A model generated the notes under the pieces. That model was not told where the DNA came from and made no database searches. It saw only the letters and a program-made list of their open reading frames with translations. The position numbers and the translations under genes were made by a program. Source: Flavobacterium sp. (GTDB lineage Bacteria > Bacteroidota > Bacteroidia > Flavobacteriales > Flavobacteriaceae). From it: 43,064 nt of DNA. Location of the stretch: positions 1 to 43,064 of the forward strand of contig JAGORP010000005.1 of assembly GCA_018062725.1 (NCBI GenBank). Reading direction: 5' to 3'. Of this stretch, positions 25,677-35,032 are shown one piece after another. Within the stretch, counting starts at the first letter, position 1. Each line of letters opens with the position of its first letter.

Positions 25677-27092
25677 CTAATTTCTTTTCTCCAAAAGGAC
25701 TACATTTTCTACGTGATGCGTTTGCGGAAACATATCCACAGGACGCACACGAGTGACTTTATACATTTCGTCCATCAAAGCCAAATCACGCGCTTGTGTT
25801 GCCGAATTACAGCTTACATACACTACTTTTTGAGGAGCAATACTCAAAATTTGTTTCACTACATCGGCATGCATACCGTCACGAGGTGGATCGGTAATAA
25901 TGACATCCGGATGACCGTGTGTTGCAATGAATTCATCGTTGAAAACATTTTTCATATCTCCCACAAAAAACTCACAATTGGTTATATTATTGCGTGTTGC
26001 ATTTACTTTTGCCTCGGCAATGGCTTCTGGAACGGCTTCTACACCAATTACTTTTTTGGCCTTTTTGGAAACAAATTGAGCAATAGTTCCTGTTCCTGTA
26101 TACAAATCATACACCAATTCATCACCGGTTAAGCCTGCAAAATCTCTTGTAATGGCATATAATTCGTAGGCTTGTTCCGAATTGGTTTGGTAAAATGATT
26201 TGGCATTGATGCTAAATTGTAAACCTTCCATTTCTTCCAGAATGTAATCACGACCCTTAAACAAAATAATATCTTGGTCGTACAAGGTATCATTGGCTTT
26301 TTGGTTGATTACATATAATAATGAAGTAATTTCAGGAAAACGTTCTGCCAAGAAATTCATCATCAATTCAATTTCTTTTTTATTGTTATCAAAGAACTGA
26401 ATCAGTACCATTAGCTCTCCCGTCGACGCCGTACGAATCATTAGCGTTCTCAATAAACCTTCGTGATTTCTAGGATTAAAAAACGATAAATTATTGGCAT
26501 TAGCAAACGTTCTAATTTCGTTACGAATGGCGTTGGAAGGATCTTGCTGTAAATGACATTTTTCAATATCTAAAATTTTATCCCACATTTTTGGAATGTG
26601 AAATCCAACGGCATTTTTATTGTCAAATTCGGCGCCGCTTTCCACTTCTTCTTGGGTCATCCAACGCGAAGAAGAGAATCCGAACTCCATTTTATTACGA
26701 TAGAAAAATTGTTTTTCCGAACCTAAAATAGGTTCAAATTCAGGTAATTCAACTTTTCCAATTCTTTTTAAGTTGTTATAAACTTCTTGATTTTTATAAA
26801 ATAATTGTTGGCTGTACTTCATGTTTTGCCATTTGCAACCGCCGCATACGCCAAAATGTTCACAAACAGGTTCTGTACGATGTTCTGAAAAGGAATGAAA
26901 TTTTACGGCCTTTCCTTCAAAATAGGATTTTCTTTTTTTGAAAGTTTGCACATCTACCACGTCGCCAGGAACGACATTTGGTATAAAAATAACCTGACCT
27001 TCTGGAGCTTTTGCTACACTTACGCCTTTTGCACCTGCATCAAGGACTTTTACGTTTTCGAATACGATTTTGTCTGTTTTTTTTCTTCCCAT
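25677..27092 (-). CDS. rlmD: 23S rRNA (uracil-5-)-methyltransferase RlmD/TrmA family
   Basis: This 471-residue enzyme methylates C5 of a uridine in 23S rRNA using SAM. An N-terminal TRAM domain (about residues 5-65) precedes the Fe-S cluster cysteines C77, C83 and C86 (CEHFGVCGGCKWQ) plus the one in IEKCHLQ. The methyltransferase domain includes VYDLYTGTGTIAQFV (motif I), IITDPPRDGM (motif IV) and the catalytic cysteine in VYVSCNSATQARDL. The position modified (U1939 or U747 in E. coli numbering) cannot be told from sequence alone. A -7 element lies almost on the start codon. Confidence 0.93.
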   Translation of the reverse strand: MGRKKTDKIVFENVKVLDAGAKGVSVAKAPEGQVIFIPNVVPGDVVDVQTFKKRKSYFEGKAVKFHSFSEHRTEPVCEHFGVCGGCKWQNMKYSQQLFYKNQEVYNNLKRIGKVELPEFEPILGSEKQFFYRNKMEFGFSSSRWMTQEEVESGAEFDNKNAVGFHIPKMWDKILDIEKCHLQQDPSNAIRNEIRTFANANNLSFFNPRNHEGLLRTLMIRTASTGELMVLIQFFDNNKKEIELMMNFLAERFPEITSLLYVINQKANDTLYDQDIILFKGRDYILEEMEGLQFSINAKSFYQTNSEQAYELYAITRDFAGLTGDELVYDLYTGTGTIAQFVSKKAKKVIGVEAVPEAIAEAKVNATRNNITNCEFFVGDMKNVFNDEFIATHGHPDVIITDPPRDGMHADVVKQILSIAPQKVVYVSCNSATQARDLALMDEMYKVTRVRPVDMFPQTHHVENVVLLEKRN

Positions 27093-27096
27093 GGGG

Positions 27097-27104
27097 CAAA
27101 GATA
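27097..27104 (-). promoter_or_regulatory. Candidate -7 element TATCTTTG at the rlmD start
   Basis: Minus-strand TATCTTTG ends only 4 nt before the rlmD ATG. If it is used, the transcript would be almost leaderless, or the first ATG is not the start. Weak -33. Confidence 0.35.
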
Positions 27105-27108
27105 GTAA

Positions 27109-27142
27109 ATGAAGTGAGAAGTACGAAGTTAGAAGTGTGAAG
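27109..27142 (+). repeat. Short GAAGT-rich imperfect repeats
   Basis: gaagtgagaagtacgaagttagaagt and similar words repeat here with a period of 7-8 nt, a low-complexity pattern common between flavobacterial genes. No function inferred. Confidence 0.4.
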
Positions 27143-27153
27143 TAAAAACAATA

Positions 27154-27187
27154 AAAAACTGCAATGGATTTAAATTGCAGTTTTTAA
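27154..27187 (-). terminator. Terminator-like hairpin upstream of the amidase gene end
   Basis: aaaaactgcaa and ttgcagttttt form an 11-bp stem with A and T runs on either side. It lies just past the leftward amidase gene and separates it from rlmD. Confidence 0.8.
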
Positions 27188-27216
27188 TGTTGAAAAGGTT
27201 CTAATTTCTATACGGC

Positions 27217-30006
27217 TTAATGAATAATTTTGATTGTTTTTAATATTCCTGATTCGGTTTTCACTTGAACGAGTAAGATGTTTTTATCGGAGCTCAAATT
27301 CAGTTTAAAGTTGGTGTTGTTTACGGTTTCATTTTCGAATAGTTTTCGTCCCAAAATATCAAAAATGAGCACTGATTTTATGATTTCAGCCGAAGAGTTA
27401 ATGTGAATACTGTTAAAATCGGAAGACACAGAAATGTTAGTCGAATTTCCAAATTCAGAAATGCCCAAAGTACCGCTATTGGCTCGAATGGCATAATTGT
27501 ACAATACTTCATTGCAGTCGTCATTTTCAACTGTTACTGTGGCGTTTTTTGTACCTACAACACTCGCGTCGAAAAGAATGTTGAAGGATAAATTTCCTCC
27601 AGCCGTAATTACCGCAGGGAATGTAGTTCCAGAAAGCGTAAAACGGGAAGCGTCTGTTCCTGAAATTCCAATATTTTTAATGGTTAAGGCAGTCGCTCCC
27701 GTATTTTGAATTTTATAGGATTTTGATGTATTCGCACTCACGGTTCCAAAATCGGTGTTATTTGTTGTGCTTGGACTAACACTATTATACAGAATGTTGT
27801 TATTGTTTCCAGTGATATTAATTTCTTTGGCATCACAACAAGTCCAATTGGCGCTCCAACCTGCTTTTGTAGTCGAATTATCTGAAGTGAATCGTAACGT
27901 TAAACTTCCGCCAGTGGAATTAACTACAGGAGGCAAAGTGGTTCCGGAATAGGTTCCTAATAATGTGGAAGCTGTGGTCGGACCATCATAAATTCTGAGC
28001 AAATCAAAACTCGCTTCGGTGTTAAAACTGTCAAAGGTTAATTTTATAGAGGTAGCTCCTATAGGCGCAATGGTAAAGGTGTAGTTTTCGTTGTTGCGAT
28101 AACCTCCAATTTCTTCGCCAGTGTCTGTAAAACGACCAGTACAAGTGGTTGTAGTCATGTTTATGGTAGCAGATGTTTTAATAAATTCTTTACCCATCCA
28201 TGCCGAACTGTTTAGTTCGTTGCAAATGGCTCGTACTTGCCATAAATAGCGCCCATCGGAAGCCATTCCTGTAGCATCAAATTGCGAAATAGTCGTAGTA
28301 AAAGTCTCCCAAGTCGCTTGTAAGGCATGTCGATATCGTATTTCATAAGAAGTGGCTGTAGTAACATCTGCCCAATCGAAACGTACCGTATTGTGTGTCA
28401 AATTGCTTTCAGTTAATGCCGTTGGTTCTTCACAAAGAGGTGCGGTCGTATTGCAGGACCAATTGGCTGCCCAACCTGAAGCTACGGTAGCGCAATCGGT
28501 TCTAAATTCTAATAATAATTTACCGCTTGTTCCAATAATGGTTGGAGGAATGGTAGTTCCGTTTAAGGTTGCAATTAAGGGATCGTTGTAACTTTCGCCG
28601 TCATATACATATAAATAATCGTAATTGGTTTCTAAGTTTAAACTGCTAAAATTCAACGAAACGGTTCCGGCTCCAGCAGGCTTAATCAAATAGAAAATAC
28701 GTTCATCACTACCATAATTCGCTCCAGAACCTCCGCTATCATAAAAAGTTCCAGAACAAGTAGTGTAGGTATTTACTGTAGCAGCAGCAAACGGATTTAA
28801 TAAATCGTAATATTTGTTCCAATCCCAATACGGTCCAGGGTCTACGTGTGTTTGCGACGGAAAATGTTGGTGGCCTTTGATTTTAAAACAGCCATCGCTT
28901 ATCTGATTTGTGCCAGAATCTCCGTTTTTGTCGTAGGTTCTTTTTAGGTTAATACCACGACGAGTTGCCATGTCTTCCGTAAGTTTTGCCGAAACAACAT
29001 ACATATTATTAGTATACCATGAGGCGTCTTCAATGTAGCCTTCATGTTCGATTCCAATGGTATACGGATTGGAATTACTCACGTGCCACGCTTTGTCAAT
29101 TTCGCAAACCGATTGTGTAATCTGACCATCGGATGCACGAATGTTGTAATGTGCCGAAACATTGGCCGACGGGTTTTGAAACCACGAAATCGCACCAGCA
29201 TAGGTACCTTGCATGGTGTGGATCGTCACATGCGTAATGGCAGTGCCACTTCGGGAACTGTAATTTCCGGGATCGGCAGGCGCTGCTAAAACGGTATAAG
29301 GGAATCCAGCTGAAACATCACTACATGGCGGCGCCATTATTTTATGTTGCTGATAGGTTTTTCCATCTTCAGTTTCAATTTTGTCTTTTGTAATTTTGAT
29401 GGATTTCGATTGTAAAATATTTAAATTTTGGCCAAAGACTCTTTCGAAATTGATGTTGTAATTCGGTAATTGATGAATGGCTTGAAATGGTGGTTGATTC
29501 ATGTTCATCAGCACCGAATAAAAAAAGGAATCCAAGAAATAGGAGTTTTTTTCGGGTAACTCACTCAGCTGATTTAAAACGACACGCTGATTCTCAATCG
29601 ATTTGTCTTCCACTTGTTGTAATAGTAGATGATAGGCTTTTGCATAGGCCAAAATGTTAGTTCGAGGAACTTCTTTTATCTCTTTTTCTGAAAAACCAGA
29701 TAAAGTACTAATCAATTTTAAATTGTTTCTAAAGTAATTTTTGCCATCTTGGGTTAAACCCATCACACCAAAAACGTTTGGTAAACCAACACAACTTGGA
29801 TGGTCAGGATTCGGTATAATATGTTTTAAATGAGTATTAGTGTAGGCGACTGATTCTAAAATACCTCGTGGAATTTCGGGATAAATCCGATACGCTTCTT
29901 CAAAATAAAAATTGTAATCGGTATTGGTTTTGATTTCCCAATTTTGAGCGTTTGTTGGTTTGGCGTACAGAAATAGTAATGCGAATAATAATAATGTTTT
30001 TTTCAT
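27217..30006 (-). CDS. T9SS-secreted N-acetylmuramoyl-L-alanine amidase with CUB domains
   Basis: This 929-residue secreted protein has a signal peptide (1-20, ending TNAQ). Residues about 28-190 resemble a lysozyme-like transglycosylase fold (IPRGILESVAYTNTH ... FGVMGLTQDGKNYF), but the usual catalytic Glu position reads T/N. An Amidase_2 domain at about 245-405 shows zinc-ligand histidines in THVTIHTMQG and GHQHFPSQTHVDPGP. Two CUB-like domains (each starting C-x-G-x-F/Y and ending GWxANWxC) flank a fibronectin-type-III-like segment. A choice-of-anchor-D-like domain (about 745-845) follows, then a type A T9SS sorting domain ending in LKTIKIIH. It probably cleaves peptidoglycan stem peptides outside the cell. 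The prey or self target is unknown. Confidence 0.88.
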   Translation of the reverse strand: MKKTLLLFALLFLYAKPTNAQNWEIKTNTDYNFYFEEAYRIYPEIPRGILESVAYTNTHLKHIIPNPDHPSCVGLPNVFGVMGLTQDGKNYFRNNLKLISTLSGFSEKEIKEVPRTNILAYAKAYHLLLQQVEDKSIENQRVVLNQLSELPEKNSYFLDSFFYSVLMNMNQPPFQAIHQLPNYNINFERVFGQNLNILQSKSIKITKDKIETEDGKTYQQHKIMAPPCSDVSAGFPYTVLAAPADPGNYSSRSGTAITHVTIHTMQGTYAGAISWFQNPSANVSAHYNIRASDGQITQSVCEIDKAWHVSNSNPYTIGIEHEGYIEDASWYTNNMYVVSAKLTEDMATRRGINLKRTYDKNGDSGTNQISDGCFKIKGHQHFPSQTHVDPGPYWDWNKYYDLLNPFAAATVNTYTTCSGTFYDSGGSGANYGSDERIFYLIKPAGAGTVSLNFSSLNLETNYDYLYVYDGESYNDPLIATLNGTTIPPTIIGTSGKLLLEFRTDCATVASGWAANWSCNTTAPLCEEPTALTESNLTHNTVRFDWADVTTATSYEIRYRHALQATWETFTTTISQFDATGMASDGRYLWQVRAICNELNSSAWMGKEFIKTSATINMTTTTCTGRFTDTGEEIGGYRNNENYTFTIAPIGATSIKLTFDSFNTEASFDLLRIYDGPTTASTLLGTYSGTTLPPVVNSTGGSLTLRFTSDNSTTKAGWSANWTCCDAKEINITGNNNNILYNSVSPSTTNNTDFGTVSANTSKSYKIQNTGATALTIKNIGISGTDASRFTLSGTTFPAVITAGGNLSFNILFDASVVGTKNATVTVENDDCNEVLYNYAIRANSGTLGISEFGNSTNISVSSDFNSIHINSSAEIIKSVLIFDILGRKLFENETVNNTNFKLNLSSDKNILLVQVKTESGILKTIKIIH

Positions 30007-30115
30007 AATTTTTTTGGCTTATAACTTGTTTTACTTCAGCAATATATCAATTTAAAATAAAAAAACAAAAAGTGTTTATAAGTTCGCTTCGAATGGAGTT
30101 AAAATAAAAATAGTG

Positions 30116-30123
30116 TAGTTTTG
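30116..30123 (+). promoter_or_regulatory. Candidate -7 element TAGTTTTG for the DUF1697 gene
   Basis: TAGTTTTG matches the -7 consensus 15 nt before the ATG at 30139. No good -33 element at standard spacing. Confidence 0.35.
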
Positions 30124-30138
30124 TTAAAAATTTTAAAA

Positions 30139-30690
30139 ATGGTTACACATTTGGTTTTACTCCGTGGCATCAACGTTTCGGGACACAACATGATAAAAAT
30201 GGAAGCGTTAAAGCAACTATTAGATAACATGGGTTTTCAGAATGTACAAACCTATATCCAATCCGGAAATGTTTTTGTGGATGCTGAAGAAGAACATGGT
30301 GCGACCGTGGGATTCAAAATCAAGCAAGAGATTTTTAAAGAAATGGGATTAGACGTGCCTACTGTGGTTATTTCGAAATCCGATTTGGAAGCTTGTTTTG
30401 CCACTAATCCGTTTTTAAAAGAAAAAGAAGCAGATACCAAAAAATTGTACGTTGCTTTTATCTCCAAAGAATTGAATTCCGACCATTTGAATGACTTAAA
30501 AATGAGTCAGTTTAAACCGGATGAAGTCCATATTGACAGCAGTCGCATTTATATTAAATATGCGGTGGGTGCCGGAAAAACACGTTTTGATCAGAAGTAT
30601 ATTGAGAAAAAGCTAAATGTAACGGCAACCATTCGAAATTGGAATACCGTTACCAATTTGATTTCGATGTATGAAGAGCGAACTCTTTAA
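30139..30690 (+). CDS. DUF1697 domain protein
   Basis: The 183-residue protein matches DUF1697, small cytoplasmic proteins of unknown function with a characteristic N terminus (HLVLLRGINVSGHNMIKM), QTYIQSGNVFVDAEE, and a C-terminal ATIRNWNTVTNLI. I use the ATG at 30139. An in-frame TTG at 30121 would only add MLKILK. Its stop overlaps the convergent peroxidase stop by a few bases. Confidence 0.9.
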   Translation: MVTHLVLLRGINVSGHNMIKMEALKQLLDNMGFQNVQTYIQSGNVFVDAEEEHGATVGFKIKQEIFKEMGLDVPTVVISKSDLEACFATNPFLKEKEADTKKLYVAFISKELNSDHLNDLKMSQFKPDEVHIDSSRIYIKYAVGAGKTRFDQKYIEKKLNVTATIRNWNTVTNLISMYEERTL

Positions 30691-32459
30691 TAACTCGGAT
30701 TGTTTAGTGTTTTAATGAAAGCAATCAAATCTTGAATTTCCTTTTTTGTTAAATTTAAGGAATCTGTAGGTAAGGTTTGATTGTCGAGATTTATCCCTAT
30801 TCCAGAGCCACCACCACGGTTGTAAAAGTCAAGTACTTCTTCTAAATTTTGATACACACCATTGTGCATGTACGGAAACGTTATAGCACTATTTCTTACC
30901 GTTGGTGTTTTAAAAGCATGTTTTTTCAAAGGAGCTTTGGAAATTAAATATTCTCCTAAATCACTATCAATTTTTGCCTTTTCTGTGTTATTGGTTGCAG
31001 GAACTCCTAAAACTTCACTTTCGGTGTCGTTGTATAAAGGTGGCACACTTCCGTTGAACAAAGGGAAAAAGTGACAGGTCGCGCATTTGGCTTTCCCCAT
31101 ATACAAATTGAAGCCTTTCTTCTCGCTGGAAGTAAGCTGGGTTTTTCCACGTAAATAATGGTCAAATTTTGAATTTAGTTTTGATAACGAGCGGACATAA
31201 CTAGCTAATGATTTTAGCAGATTTTGCTCGGTGATTTCTATGTCGGAAGGAAAATTTTTTTTAAAGGAGGCTCGATATACCTTGCTTTTATTGATTTTGT
31301 CTAAGGCATTGGAAAAACTTCCGTGCATTTCGTCCTTGTTGTTGATGACGCTTTTGGCCTGATCTTCTAAATACGTCACACGACCATCTAAAAATTGGGT
31401 GTTTTGAAAAGCCGAATTCAGTAAAGTGGGTGTGTTTCTGGTGTTTAATTTGTTTTTTACAGCTTTTGTTTTATGATCCGCATAGCCTTGATTTGGAAGA
31501 TGACAAGTAGCACATGAAACGGTGTTGTTTCCGCTTAATATGGGGTCGAAGAACAATTTTTCGCCTAATGCAATTTGTGATTGACTTGGTTTTTGATTGT
31601 AATTTGGAGCAAAATAATCCTGATTGAAGGCACCTTCTTCAAAAATATTTTTTTTATTAAGGTTAATGGCATTGTTATATGGATTGGTTTCGATTTTTAA
31701 TTTTTGTTGAATTTCGTGAATGGAATTGGAAATGGGAATGCAATAATTCAATACAAAATCTGCTCGGTCGAAATCATTGAAATTTTGATTTTTGTCCAAG
31801 TACATTTTCGTTTTGGTAATGATTGCTTCAAATTTTTTATCCTTTGAAAAAAGACCAACCACTTCCGAAATACCCTCAATGGTTGCTTTGGCTTCTGGAA
31901 TGGAATGTAGCGCAATTGGGGAATCGAAACCAGAAATTCCCAAACTCATCAAACGAACCATTTGTAGTTTTTGAGCCTCAAAGACATTGCTATCGGAAAG
32001 TTGGATGTTTTCGATATTACTTTTTAAGGACTGATTGAAGCCGTTTAAAATTCCAACTTGTTTTTTTAATTCTTCAGCATCAATTTCATCCGAAAATAAG
32101 AGTTCTTCCACCTTTTGAAAACCGGTGGCATATTCTACCTTCCGGCTGGTTTCTTCAATATCATTTTCATTAATGGCAGCACCGTTAATGTTTTTTGAAG
32201 TTTCCGGAAAATAGAAAGTCAAGAAACTTTCGATTTTTTTATACTGCAAACGTGTTTGTTTGAAGGTATTTTGTATTTTTTGGATGTCTGATTTTGCATG
32301 AACCAGATGGTCTAATCTTTTAGAACTGTTCGCAAACTGAGTGTAGTTTTGTAGCAGGCTTTGTTTGGTGTTTTCTATTGGTGATAATTCCTTATAATTA
32401 GTATTTTGACATGCGAATACTACTATGCTGATAGCTATAAGTGCAACGTATTTTCTCAT
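30687..32459 (-). CDS. MauG/CcpA-type di-haem cytochrome c peroxidase lipoprotein
   Basis: The protein (590 residues from the chosen start) has a lipoprotein signal (MRKYVALIAISIVVFAC, lipidation at C17) and two c-type haem motifs, CATCHLPNQGYAD and CATCHFFPLFNG, in a C-terminal di-haem peroxidase domain (about 270-590) that also shows RNTPTLLNSAF and TPTVRNSAITFPYMHNG. The N-terminal 250 residues are helical and lack haem motifs. They recall imelysin-like regions seen before such domains, but this is tentative. I chose 32459 because the frame's earlier ATG (32495) puts a hydrophilic stretch before the signal peptide. It is probably co-transcribed with the PhoX-like gene and reduces H2O2 or oxidises a partner at the periplasmic face. 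Confidence 0.88.
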   Translation of the reverse strand: MRKYVALIAISIVVFACQNTNYKELSPIENTKQSLLQNYTQFANSSKRLDHLVHAKSDIQKIQNTFKQTRLQYKKIESFLTFYFPETSKNINGAAINENDIEETSRKVEYATGFQKVEELLFSDEIDAEELKKQVGILNGFNQSLKSNIENIQLSDSNVFEAQKLQMVRLMSLGISGFDSPIALHSIPEAKATIEGISEVVGLFSKDKKFEAIITKTKMYLDKNQNFNDFDRADFVLNYCIPISNSIHEIQQKLKIETNPYNNAINLNKKNIFEEGAFNQDYFAPNYNQKPSQSQIALGEKLFFDPILSGNNTVSCATCHLPNQGYADHKTKAVKNKLNTRNTPTLLNSAFQNTQFLDGRVTYLEDQAKSVINNKDEMHGSFSNALDKINKSKVYRASFKKNFPSDIEITEQNLLKSLASYVRSLSKLNSKFDHYLRGKTQLTSSEKKGFNLYMGKAKCATCHFFPLFNGSVPPLYNDTESEVLGVPATNNTEKAKIDSDLGEYLISKAPLKKHAFKTPTVRNSAITFPYMHNGVYQNLEEVLDFYNRGGGSGIGINLDNQTLPTDSLNLTKKEIQDLIAFIKTLNNPSY

Positions 32460-32525
32460 TTTATATAAATTAAAATTAGGAATGTGATGCTTCACATTCC
32501 TAATTAAGGGTATTCAAAATCGTTT

Positions 32526-33980
32526 TTATCTTGGTAAACCTTTGATTAAAATTACTTGACTTCCTTGATTTTCATTTGGACGAATTGTTCCGCCATCAAC
32601 ACCTTTGAAAGCATCACTTCTCCAAGTATGCGCCTGAATGGAAAGCATGAAAGTATTCGGTATTCCAATCGTTTCTGAAACATCAATCAAGGCACCATAT
32701 TCCCATGAACCAAAAGTAGAAGTCGCACTTAGGAACTTATTGGTTGGGTCTGAACGTTTGTGATCTAATTCAAAAACAACTTTCAATTCTTTGGTCGCAA
32801 TATTGTATTGGTAAATATAAGCGTCGTGCGTTTCATCACCATATCCGTTGGCGTCTTCTTGAACATACACGAAATTCTTAGTAACGCAAATGTTATCTAC
32901 ATTTTGGAATTTTTTTGCTTTTCCAGCTCTGTCATCTCCATCAAGAACTAAAGTCAATTGTCCGCTTAACGGATTGTTTGTATTCAATTCCAATTTGTAT
33001 ACACGTCCGTATTTAGATCTTGAATTATCGGCATTTACGCCTGTATTATCTTGTCCAGTAACATTGAAGTATACTTCTCTTTCTTTTCCTGCTCCTTTTC
33101 TAAAGTCAATATCTTCTACACGCCCAAAAGCAATTGCTTGTGCTGTTTGCGCTGCTTGATTGTTCTGAAGACCAGTGTTCGTTTTTGCATTTGTAATTTC
33201 TACAAATTCTACTGGATACGTATTGTTTTCAGTCATGGTTCTTTCGTTAGTGATGTTATCTGTTCTTTTCATAACATACACTTTTCCGTTGTTTAAATCG
33301 CCAGTTGTACTTTTGTACATTACTAGTTGACCTCCGTAAGTTCCAGAATCATCATCTCCTAATAAAATAACTGTTTGTCCTGCAAATGCTTCTTTGGCTA
33401 ACGGCACGGCGTTTTCTGCACACCATCTTCCAAAGCCAGCAATTGGTCGAGGTGAACTGTTGTTTGCTTTGGTGTCGTAAGGTGTTAAACCAATAACTTG
33501 TGATTCGTTGTTGCTTTCTCCAGCCGTTAAAAAAATAGGACCAAAACCGTGAATTTCAGGAGTTACTAATGTTGCAGAACACAATCTGTTTCCAGCTCCG
33601 TTTGAATTTAAAATATATTCTCCAGCAACAGGTTTGAAGTTTTTGTTAAATTTAATCTTAGATACTGCAAAGTTATCTTCATTATTTACTAAGAACGTAT
33701 AGGTGTTATCACAGTTTTTAAATAATCCAGAACCATCTGCCGAACCTCCGAAAACATATTCCGGGGTTTCCATAAAGGTGTCTTCACTTGAAAATAAAGC
33801 AAAGGTTTTAAGGGAAGAAAAATCGGCTGTTGGGTGTATTAAAACCGGTGTGATGGAATGATTTTTTAATTGTACAGGATTAGTGCTTCCAATAATTGGA
33901 GTAGTAGCATTGTCGTCTGAACTGCACGAAATGATTGTAGTAATCATGGCAATACTTAAAATACCGTTGGTAAGTTTCAT
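32526..33980 (-). CDS. PhoX/DUF839-like lipoprotein
   Basis: The 484-residue protein starts with a lipoprotein signal peptide (MKLTNGILSIAMITTIISC, lipidation at C19). The body is a beta-propeller-like protein resembling DUF839/PhoX: AFGRVEDIDFR, DNICVTKNFVYVQEDANG and a glycine- and asparagine-rich ending (TIRPNENQGSQVIL). PhoX enzymes are Ca- and Fe-dependent alkaline phosphatases. I could not verify all metal ligands, so catalytic activity is uncertain. It lies 66 nt before the peroxidase gene on the same strand, suggesting a shared transcript and possibly a shared function in the outer periplasm. Confidence 0.65.
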   Translation of the reverse strand: MKLTNGILSIAMITTIISCSSDDNATTPIIGSTNPVQLKNHSITPVLIHPTADFSSLKTFALFSSEDTFMETPEYVFGGSADGSGLFKNCDNTYTFLVNNEDNFAVSKIKFNKNFKPVAGEYILNSNGAGNRLCSATLVTPEIHGFGPIFLTAGESNNESQVIGLTPYDTKANNSSPRPIAGFGRWCAENAVPLAKEAFAGQTVILLGDDDSGTYGGQLVMYKSTTGDLNNGKVYVMKRTDNITNERTMTENNTYPVEFVEITNAKTNTGLQNNQAAQTAQAIAFGRVEDIDFRKGAGKEREVYFNVTGQDNTGVNADNSRSKYGRVYKLELNTNNPLSGQLTLVLDGDDRAGKAKKFQNVDNICVTKNFVYVQEDANGYGDETHDAYIYQYNIATKELKVVFELDHKRSDPTNKFLSATSTFGSWEYGALIDVSETIGIPNTFMLSIQAHTWRSDAFKGVDGGTIRPNENQGSQVILIKGLPR

Positions 33981-34007
33981 GGTTTGTTTAATTTTCGTTT
34001 AACAAGG

Positions 34008-34015
34008 CAAACTTA
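34008..34015 (-). promoter_or_regulatory. Candidate -7 element TAAGTTTG for the PhoX-like gene
   Basis: Minus-strand TAAGTTTG followed by CC lies 27 nt before the start codon. The -33 element is indistinct. Confidence 0.4.
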
Positions 34016-34069
34016 GAACGCTACTGTTATGAAACTTTAATCGCAATATTTTTAAATTTGTAAGAAAAG

Positions 34070-34125
34070 GTTAACAAACAAATAACAAGTAACTTTAATG
34101 TAAGGAAAAGATGTATTTTGTTAAC
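34070..34125. repeat. Spaced inverted repeat GTTAACAAA / TTTGTTAAC
   Basis: GTTAACAAA (34070-34078) and TTTGTTAAC (34117-34125) are exact reverse complements 38 nt apart, in the 286-nt gap between the divergent PhoX-like and DUF1003 genes. The arms could be operator half-sites or a chance match in AT-rich DNA. Otherwise I see nothing definite in this gap beyond the -7 element at 34008. Confidence 0.4.
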
Positions 34126-34266
34126 TTATTTAGGACTTGGAGGACAATAGAATCTGATTTAGTGCAGGACTAGAAATTGTAATACTGTCCCACATTGTTA
34201 AATATGTATCAAGACTAGCGCTAAAAAATCTAAGAAATTGTACCTTAGTAGGATTAATCGAAAGTT

Positions 34267-34953
34267 ATGTTTAGAAGTGCCATTTCAGGATTAGAATTTC
34301 AGGATAATGAAAAAGTTTTGGGAAAAACGATCCGAATCCCAGTCTTGAATTTAATTAAAGAAGATCATCCCAATTTTAGCGTTCAAGAGTATATCGCCGA
34401 TACCGAGTTGAATATTTATCGTGAAAAATACATATCACGGTATTTGTCTACCGAAGTGAATCAGTTATCCGATTTACATAAAAAAATCATTCACTCCATC
34501 AACGATGATAAGTCATTTGTAAATAAAGTGGAAGATGAGGTTGATGTTCGAAACTACGGCCAAATAATTGCCGATAAAGTAGCGGCTTTCGGCGGAAGTT
34601 GGACTTTTATCATCGCGTTTTTTATTTTTATTCTATTTTGGATTGGTTCCAATGTGCTTCTTTTGACGAATAAAGGATTTGACCCGTATCCCTTCATCTT
34701 ATTAAATTTGATTTTGTCTTGTATTGCGGCATTACAAGCTCCCGTTATTATGATGAGTCAAAACCGACAAGAAGAAAAAGATCGCGAACGGGCTAAAAAA
34801 GATTACATGATTAATTTAAAAGCGGAAGTTGAAATACGAATGCTAGATGAAAAAATCGACCATCTTATTATGAATCAGCAACAAGAGTTAATCGAGATAC
34901 AAAAAGTGCAAATAGAAATGATGAATGATATTTTACAACGCATTCAAAAATAA
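34267..34953 (+). CDS. DUF1003 membrane protein
   Basis: The 228-residue protein matches DUF1003. It has two membrane helices (about residues 114-134 and 143-163) around the family signature [20 protein letters not shown] and the helix [25 protein letters not shown], then a C-terminal coiled coil (about 175-228). The N-terminal 90 residues are soluble. Function is unknown. Its end overlaps the long open frame upstream of rocD, but the real rocD start lies 79 nt beyond. Confidence 0.88.
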   Translation: MFRSAISGLEFQDNEKVLGKTIRIPVLNLIKEDHPNFSVQEYIADTELNIYREKYISRYLSTEVNQLSDLHKKIIHSINDDKSFVNKVEDEVDVRNYGQIIADKVAAFGGSWTFIIAFFIFILFWIGSNVLLLTNKGFDPYPFILLNLILSCIAALQAPVIMMSQNRQEEKDRERAKKDYMINLKAEVEIRMLDEKIDHLIMNQQQELIEIQKVQIEMMNDILQRIQK

Positions 34954-34956
34954 TCC

Positions 34957-34964
34957 TATTTTTG
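34957..34964 (+). promoter_or_regulatory. Candidate -7 element TATTTTTG for rocD
   Basis: TATTTTTG followed by CAGGAG matches the -7 consensus and context, directly after the DUF1003 stop, giving a leader of about 60 nt to the ATG at 35033. Confidence 0.45.
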
Positions 34965-35032
34965 CAGGAGTTATGGATGATTTCTCTCCACAAGTAGGAA
35001 TTGCGATTTTACCAATCAATAAAAATTTTAGT

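Noticed and set aside
34925..35032. Upstream starts for rocD
   Set aside because: They fall in the DUF1003 gene or its promoter; the ATG at 35033 gives the usual 414-residue enzyme.
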